In this document: one piece after another, positions 15,151 to 19,115 of the stretch | Numbering within the stretch: position 1 is the first letter of the stretch | Layout of the letters: each line of letters starts with the position of its first letter | Assembly (NCBI GenBank): GCA_014764075.1 | Contig: JACXUE010000006.1 | Span: 1-19,115 of the forward strand | Source: Sulfuricurvum sp. | GTDB lineage: Bacteria > Campylobacterota > Campylobacteria > Campylobacterales > Sulfurimonadaceae | Reading direction: 5' to 3' | Length of the DNA: 19,115 nt | Translations under genes and position numbers: made by a program | The notes under the pieces: model-generated | Seen by the model: only the letters and a program-made list of their open reading frames with translations | Told to the model about the DNA's origin: nothing | Database searches by the model: none

Positions 15151-17037
15151 TTAAGCGCCTACCGCGTTGTAGCCAACGCTAAAGGCAACGGCAAGCGCCA
15201 CTAAAACGATCAAACCAAAAACCATCCAACGCAGCATCGTTGATAGGTTCCCGTTTTGAATGTCACGTGTGTTTTCACCCGTTCTGTAAATAAAATTGGC
15301 AATCCCATCAACTATTGCATCGACGATTTTAAGATCGATTTGTTTCCACGCGATGCGTGAAAGCTCCCCATACGGTTTCGAGAATACTTCATGGTAAAAT
15401 TTTGGAATATAGTACTGATTCCAAAGCAATTTATAGCAAAAACGGTTTTCCATTGTGGAGGTTCCATCCGGAACGCCACTCCAGTTACCGTATTTTTTGT
15501 AGGCAAAAGCAATTGCCGCCATAACAAAGAGCTGTGTGCCGATTGTCATAATCCAGTACGTCATCTCACTGTGAACGTGATATTGGGTATCAGGGAGCAA
15601 ACTGGTGACCAATTGGTAATAGGTCATTTTAAACGCACCGGCGATGATTGCCAATACAAGCAGAGGTGACATCGCCACTAACATGAACTTATACGCTTCG
15701 TGCGGATGGATACCGAAAAGTTTGTAGCGCTCCTCTCCGTGGAAGATCAACACGACAAGTCGGAACGAATAGAATGCCGTCAACCCTGCTGTCAACAACA
15801 AAACGGCGTAGATCACATAATGGTGTTCTACAAATCCAACTTCCAAAATCAAATCTTTGGAGAAGAATCCAGCAAACGGATAGATACCCGCCAATGCCAC
15901 CGACGCAAGGGTCATCATCACAAATGTCCCTTTCATCACTTTGCGCAATCCCCCCATTTTGAACGGGTCAAGCTCATCGTGCATCGCGTGCATGACGTTA
16001 CCGGCACCGAGGAACAACAACGCTTTGAAAAACGCGTGCGCCATCAAATGGAACAATGCCACCCAATACGCACCCAAACCTGCTGCCACAAACATGTATC
16101 CAAGTTGTGAAAGAGTAGAATAAGCGATAATCCGTTTCATATCGCGGTTGACAAGCGCCATAGACGCTGCAAACAATGCAACGAATGCCCCGAGGCTCGC
16201 GATAAACAATCCAACATTCGGGATCAAATCGTAAATCGGGTTAGAACGGACCACAAGATAAACCCCTGCCGTAACCATCGTTGCGGCGTGGATCAACGCC
16301 GAAACCGGAGTTGGACCCTCCATCGCATCGGCAAGCCATGTGTGCAACGGAAATTGCGCCGATTTACCCATAGCCCCGATAAAGAGGAAAATACCGATCC
16401 ATGTGATCACAACCACCGGAAGATTTCCGATTTGTTCAAACACCACATCATATTGAAGCGATCCGATATTCCAGTAAACCATGAAAATACCGATCAACAT
16501 TCCAAGATCGGCAATACGATTCATAATGAACGCTTCGTTTGCCGCCCATGTCGCCGACTCTTTGTGATACCAAAAACCGATCAATCCCCATGAACACAGA
16601 CCGACCCCTTCCCATCCGATGAAAAGGCCAGCAAAGTTGTCGCTCATGACCAAAACCATCATCGAGAAAACGAACGCAGAAAGCCATGCGAAGAAACGGT
16701 TAAACCCTTTGTCATGATCCATATATCCGATGGAGTAAATATGGACAACCGTAGAGACGATGGTGACAACCATCATCATGACAACGCTCACCTGATCAAC
16801 GACAAAACCAAACGGGATGTAAAGATCCCCCGTCGCCATCCACGTCATCATTTCAACATGAACCGTATGCCCCCCCATAACATAAGAGAGCAAAATCATA
16901 CTGCTTACCAATGAGGTAAATAAAAGGCCAGAAGCGACGTATCCGGTGATCATTGTTTTCGGCGATGAAGCGAACAACGATGAAAACAGTGAGCCGACCA
17001 ACGGAGCAAACAGTGCGATATATAAATAGATTTCCAT
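15151..17037 (-). CDS. nuoL: NADH-quinone oxidoreductase subunit L
   Basis: This is the distal antiporter-like proton channel of complex I, with the long C-terminal lateral helix that runs along the membrane arm. The 628-residue protein has about 16 membrane helices. It shows Glu143 in FIGWEGVGLCSWGLIGFWY, Asp177 in NRIADLGM, Lys225 in GAMGKSAQFPLHTWLADAMEGPTPVSALIHA and His250 in the same region. The last 110 residues (SGVPDGTSTMENRFCYKLLW and the Tyr/Lys-rich helix after it, then a final membrane helix) correspond to the lateral arm. AGGA lies inside the end of nuoK, and the ATG comes three bases after the nuoK stop. It is complete and of normal length. Confidence 0.97.
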   Translation of the reverse strand: MEIYLYIALFAPLVGSLFSSLFASSPKTMITGYVASGLLFTSLVSSMILLSYVMGGHTVHVEMMTWMATGDLYIPFGFVVDQVSVVMMMVVTIVSTVVHIYSIGYMDHDKGFNRFFAWLSAFVFSMMVLVMSDNFAGLFIGWEGVGLCSWGLIGFWYHKESATWAANEAFIMNRIADLGMLIGIFMVYWNIGSLQYDVVFEQIGNLPVVVITWIGIFLFIGAMGKSAQFPLHTWLADAMEGPTPVSALIHAATMVTAGVYLVVRSNPIYDLIPNVGLFIASLGAFVALFAASMALVNRDMKRIIAYSTLSQLGYMFVAAGLGAYWVALFHLMAHAFFKALLFLGAGNVMHAMHDELDPFKMGGLRKVMKGTFVMMTLASVALAGIYPFAGFFSKDLILEVGFVEHHYVIYAVLLLTAGLTAFYSFRLVVLIFHGEERYKLFGIHPHEAYKFMLVAMSPLLVLAIIAGAFKMTYYQLVTSLLPDTQYHVHSEMTYWIMTIGTQLFVMAAIAFAYKKYGNWSGVPDGTSTMENRFCYKLLWNQYYIPKFYHEVFSKPYGELSRIAWKQIDLKIVDAIVDGIANFIYRTGENTRDIQNGNLSTMLRWMVFGLIVLVALAVAFSVGYNAVGA

Positions 17038-17040
17038 GGC

Positions 17041-17346
17041 TTATCCTCGCATTGAATTCATTTGATCTAGGTCGATTTTACCGGTACGTTTGTACCATAC
17101 GATGAGCAGACCAAGCCCTACCGCAACTTCGGAAGCGGCAATCGCAATAATGAAAAAAGCAAACATTTGTCCGGTCAAATCTCCGATATAGTGAGAGATT
17201 GCCGCAAATGCGATGTTCGTTGCGTTGAGCAAAATCTCTGTCGCAAAAAAGAGCATCAAAAGGTTTTTACGGCGCATAACCCCGATCAAACCGATCGCGA
17301 ACAAAACGGTTGATAAAACCAAATAATGGGTAAGTGTTACTTCCAT
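17041..17346 (-). CDS. nuoK: NADH-quinone oxidoreductase subunit K
   Basis: This small membrane subunit of complex I has 101 residues and three helices. It carries the two buried glutamates of the proton relay, Glu37 (FFATEILLNATNIAF) and Glu73 (IAASEVAVGLGLLIVWYK), corresponding to E36 and E72 of E. coli, and it ends with the family's typical NSMRG. The ATG shares one base with the nuoJ stop (TGATG), with GGAGG upstream inside nuoJ. Three bases separate it from nuoL. Confidence 0.97.
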   Translation of the reverse strand: MEVTLTHYLVLSTVLFAIGLIGVMRRKNLLMLFFATEILLNATNIAFAAISHYIGDLTGQMFAFFIIAIAASEVAVGLGLLIVWYKRTGKIDLDQMNSMRG

Positions 17347-17933
17347 CAGTGGTGTCCTCCTGCGCTGTGGTGAGATTCATGTTGAGGATGCGCTTTTGCG
17401 ATATCCTCTTCGGCCATAAGTGTCAATGATTTATCCATTTTCTTACCTGCCAACACAATACCAGCAATCATCGCAACCAGAAGCATCACTGCCGCAAGTT
17501 CAAACGGTACAAGGTATTTAGTGAACAATACCATACCGATAGCTTGAGAGTTACCCACCCCTTCGTGCGCTGGATAAAGGGCATGAATATTATTGGAAAC
17601 GATCGGCGCAACGAAAATCGCCACAACCAATACGGCTGCCAAAACACCCAAAACGAATACGATTTGCGGATTGCCCCTCTTTTCAACCACCTTACGGGTC
17701 GTATCGAAGAACATCATACCGAATGCATACAATGCCATCACAGCGCCCGTATAGACAACGATTTGGATCGCACCCAAGAAATCTGCCCCCAAGATAAAGA
17801 AAAAAGCGGAGATAAAAATCATCCCCGCCGCCATAGTGGTAATGGCGTACAATGCTTGAGAGGTCATAACCGTGATGGTGAACATCACGATCGTGAGAGC
17901 CGCAAACAGATAAAAAGCGATAGCTTCAAACAT
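17346..17933 (-). CDS. nuoJ: NADH-quinone oxidoreductase subunit J
   Basis: This is a five-helix membrane subunit of complex I. It has 195 residues. The family's most conserved stretch is clear: GADFLGAIQIVVYTGAVMAL (about residues 49-68), which includes the pi-bulge helix. The N-terminal FYLFAALTIVMFTITVMTSQALYA is also typical. The tail is short and very rich in His (HPQHESHHSAGGHH at the C terminus, six His in 14 residues), which I do not recall as a family trait. AAGGAG is five bases before the ATG, and the gene follows nuoI by nine bases. Confidence 0.95.
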   Translation of the reverse strand: MFEAIAFYLFAALTIVMFTITVMTSQALYAITTMAAGMIFISAFFFILGADFLGAIQIVVYTGAVMALYAFGMMFFDTTRKVVEKRGNPQIVFVLGVLAAVLVVAIFVAPIVSNNIHALYPAHEGVGNSQAIGMVLFTKYLVPFELAAVMLLVAMIAGIVLAGKKMDKSLTLMAEEDIAKAHPQHESHHSAGGHH

Positions 17934-17942
17934 ACTAACTCC

Positions 17943-18566
17943 TTAATACGCCAACGGGGTCTTTTTGACCGCGTCGTCGCTTCCTGGGATAATCGCACCA
18001 AAGCCCGGATACTCTTCCTGAGCCCCTGCTTTGAGTAAATCAAGCGGTGTAAGCATATCGTCTTTGATGACAAAATGGGCACGCTGTTCTGAGGCATTTT
18101 CGTAACGAGGACCGTGCACAATCGCCAATTCCGGACACACTTCGGCACAATAACCGCAGAAGATACAACGTCCAAGGTTGATGCTGTACTCAGTCACCTC
18201 TTTACGACTGTTCTCATCGATGCGGGTGTCCATCCGGATACAATCGGAGATACAGATTTTTTCACACAATCCACATCCGATACAACGCTCATATCCCGAC
18301 TCCCACAAACGTAGCAGTTTATGAACCGCGCGGTAACGGGGGCCTAGGGGAAGTTTCTCTTTCGGATACTGAACGGTATGGATGTCAAATTTGATCATCT
18401 CGCGCATAACCACCCATAATCCGATAAAAAGTTCACCACTGAACGTACGGCGAACCACTTGTTTAAACTTATCCCATCCAGTGGTTGGATAACTCTCGAT
18501 ATCGACGTAATAGTAAGCCGATGATTCGGTTACATTACGGTTTGTAAATACTTCTTCATGGTGCAT
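17943..18566 (-). CDS. nuoI: NADH-quinone oxidoreductase subunit I (2x[4Fe-4S] ferredoxin-like)
   Basis: This peripheral subunit of complex I carries clusters N6a and N6b, which pass electrons to N2 near the quinone site. The 207-residue protein has two cysteine motifs: CIGCGLCEKIC (Cys95, 98, 101, 105) and CIFCGYCAEVC (Cys134, 137, 140, 144), each followed by a proline or its usual partner. Residues 31-63 form an amphipathic N-terminal helix that associates with the membrane arm. The C-terminal 45 residues are longer than in E. coli NuoI, as usual for this phylum. AAGGAGG is seven bases before the ATG. It lies 12 bp after nuoH. Confidence 0.97.
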   Translation of the reverse strand: MHHEEVFTNRNVTESSAYYYVDIESYPTTGWDKFKQVVRRTFSGELFIGLWVVMREMIKFDIHTVQYPKEKLPLGPRYRAVHKLLRLWESGYERCIGCGLCEKICISDCIRMDTRIDENSRKEVTEYSINLGRCIFCGYCAEVCPELAIVHGPRYENASEQRAHFVIKDDMLTPLDLLKAGAQEEYPGFGAIIPGSDDAVKKTPLAY

Positions 18567-18578
18567 AACCCAACCTCC

Positions 18579-19115
18579 TTAGAACATCATCACGATACCG
18601 GTGACCACTACGTTGATCACCGCGATCGGCATTAAAACTTTCCAACACAACCACATCAATTGGTCAGGACGGATATCAGGCCATGCGGCACGTGTCCAGA
18701 GGAAAAAGAAAAAGAAAAACGCTACTTTGAGGATCAATTGGATCGCCCCTGCAAGGGTACCGTCACCAAAACCACCCAAGAAAATAATCGCGATTACAAA
18801 CGAGATAAAAAACATATTCGCGTATTCACCGATGAAGAAAAGACCCCAACGCATACCCGAATATTCGGTACCGAAACCATCAATAATCTCATGGTCGTTC
18901 GCTACCAAGTGAAACGGCGTACGTCCCGTCTCGGCAAATGCCGCAATCCAGAACAGGATAAACGCAACCGGCTGAGACCAAACGATCCAGTTTTCGATTC
19001 CACCGGCTTGGTAGTTGTTAATATCGATGAGTGACAATGAGCCTACCATCATCAATGGTGCCAACAACGATAATCCGGTGATCACCTCGTATGAGATGAA
19101 GATCGCCGCACTCCG
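18579..19115 (-). CDS. nuoH: NADH-quinone oxidoreductase subunit H (partial, 5' end outside window)
   Basis: The last 178 codons of the subunit that forms the floor of the quinone chamber are present; the frame is open through the window edge. The visible part starts RSAAIFISYEVITGLSLLAP, matching the conserved SYE motif. It contains the quinone-site segment FHLVANDHEIIDGFGTEYSG followed by MRWGLFFIGEYANMFFIS, and ends with the WPDIRPDQLMWLCWKVLMP motif typical of the family. A run of six Phe (KVAFFFFFFLW) is encoded by a repeated TTTTTC. This continues upstream into nuoG and earlier genes outside the window. Confidence 0.96.
   Translation of the reverse strand, partial: RSAAIFISYEVITGLSLLAPLMMVGSLSLIDINNYQAGGIENWIVWSQPVAFILFWIAAFAETGRTPFHLVANDHEIIDGFGTEYSGMRWGLFFIGEYANMFFISFVIAIIFLGGFGDGTLAGAIQLILKVAFFFFFFLWTRAAWPDIRPDQLMWLCWKVLMPIAVINVVVTGIVMMF

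Noticed and set aside
18699..18716. Repeated TTTTTC tract in nuoH as a phase-variation site
   Set aside because: The unit is 6 bp with three copies and encodes Phe in a membrane helix; changing copy number would keep the frame, so no on/off switching is expected.
1..19115. CRISPR array, prophage, transposase or defence genes
   Set aside because: No regularly spaced repeats and no recognisable integrase, transposase, restriction or toxin genes were seen on either strand.

Overview
The window looks like chromosomal DNA of a chemolithotrophic member of the Campylobacterota (Epsilonproteobacteria), most like Sulfuricurvum or Sulfurimonas. The reasons are a 14-subunit-type NADH dehydrogenase (nuo) operon followed directly by a flagellar pflA-like gene, the short 233-residue TpiA, an MqnP-type prenyltransferase of the futalosine menaquinone route, and a MOMP/OprD-like porin. 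Genus is inferred from gene content and moderate GC, not from a search.

Layout from left to right. (1) 1-1266: a porin gene on the minus strand, cut by the left edge. It is divergent from a small lipoprotein gene (1383-1790), and a perfect 10-bp inverted repeat lies between them. (2) 1799-5370: a minus-strand lower-glycolysis operon gap-pgk-tpiA followed by fabI. The fabI copy has lost about 80 codons from its N-terminal part and is frameshifted at the scar, although its ribosome binding site and start codon remain. (3) 5452-6311: nadD-rsfS on the plus strand with a 4-nt overlap. (4) 6541-6617: a tRNA-Arg (anticodon GCG) on the minus strand with its own -10 box. (5) 6669-8559: a tightly overlapping minus-strand trio, mqnP, a PilZ-like protein and a membrane-anchored coiled-coil/HTH-like protein. 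(6) 8674-9567: miaA on the plus strand, overlapping at its 3' end with pflA. (7) 9559-19115: pflA and, upstream of it, nuoN-M-L-K-J-I-H, all on the minus strand; nuoH is cut by the right edge.

Working together, gap-pgk-tpiA perform triose-phosphate interconversion (probably gluconeogenic or biosynthetic in such organisms). MqnP makes the quinone lipid that the Nuo complex reduces while pumping protons. PflA is expected to be part of the periplasmic scaffold of the polar flagellar motor, which is driven by ion-motive force. No phage, CRISPR array, transposase or defence system is visible.

The two most unusual things are the internally deleted fabI and a 142-bp non-coding element between nuoN and pflA (11947-12088). 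That element has a 10-bp inverted repeat near its ends, three internal hairpins, and a 7-bp direct repeat TTAGTAA placed symmetrically outside it. It looks like a small non-autonomous mobile element or a structured RNA/REP-type unit.
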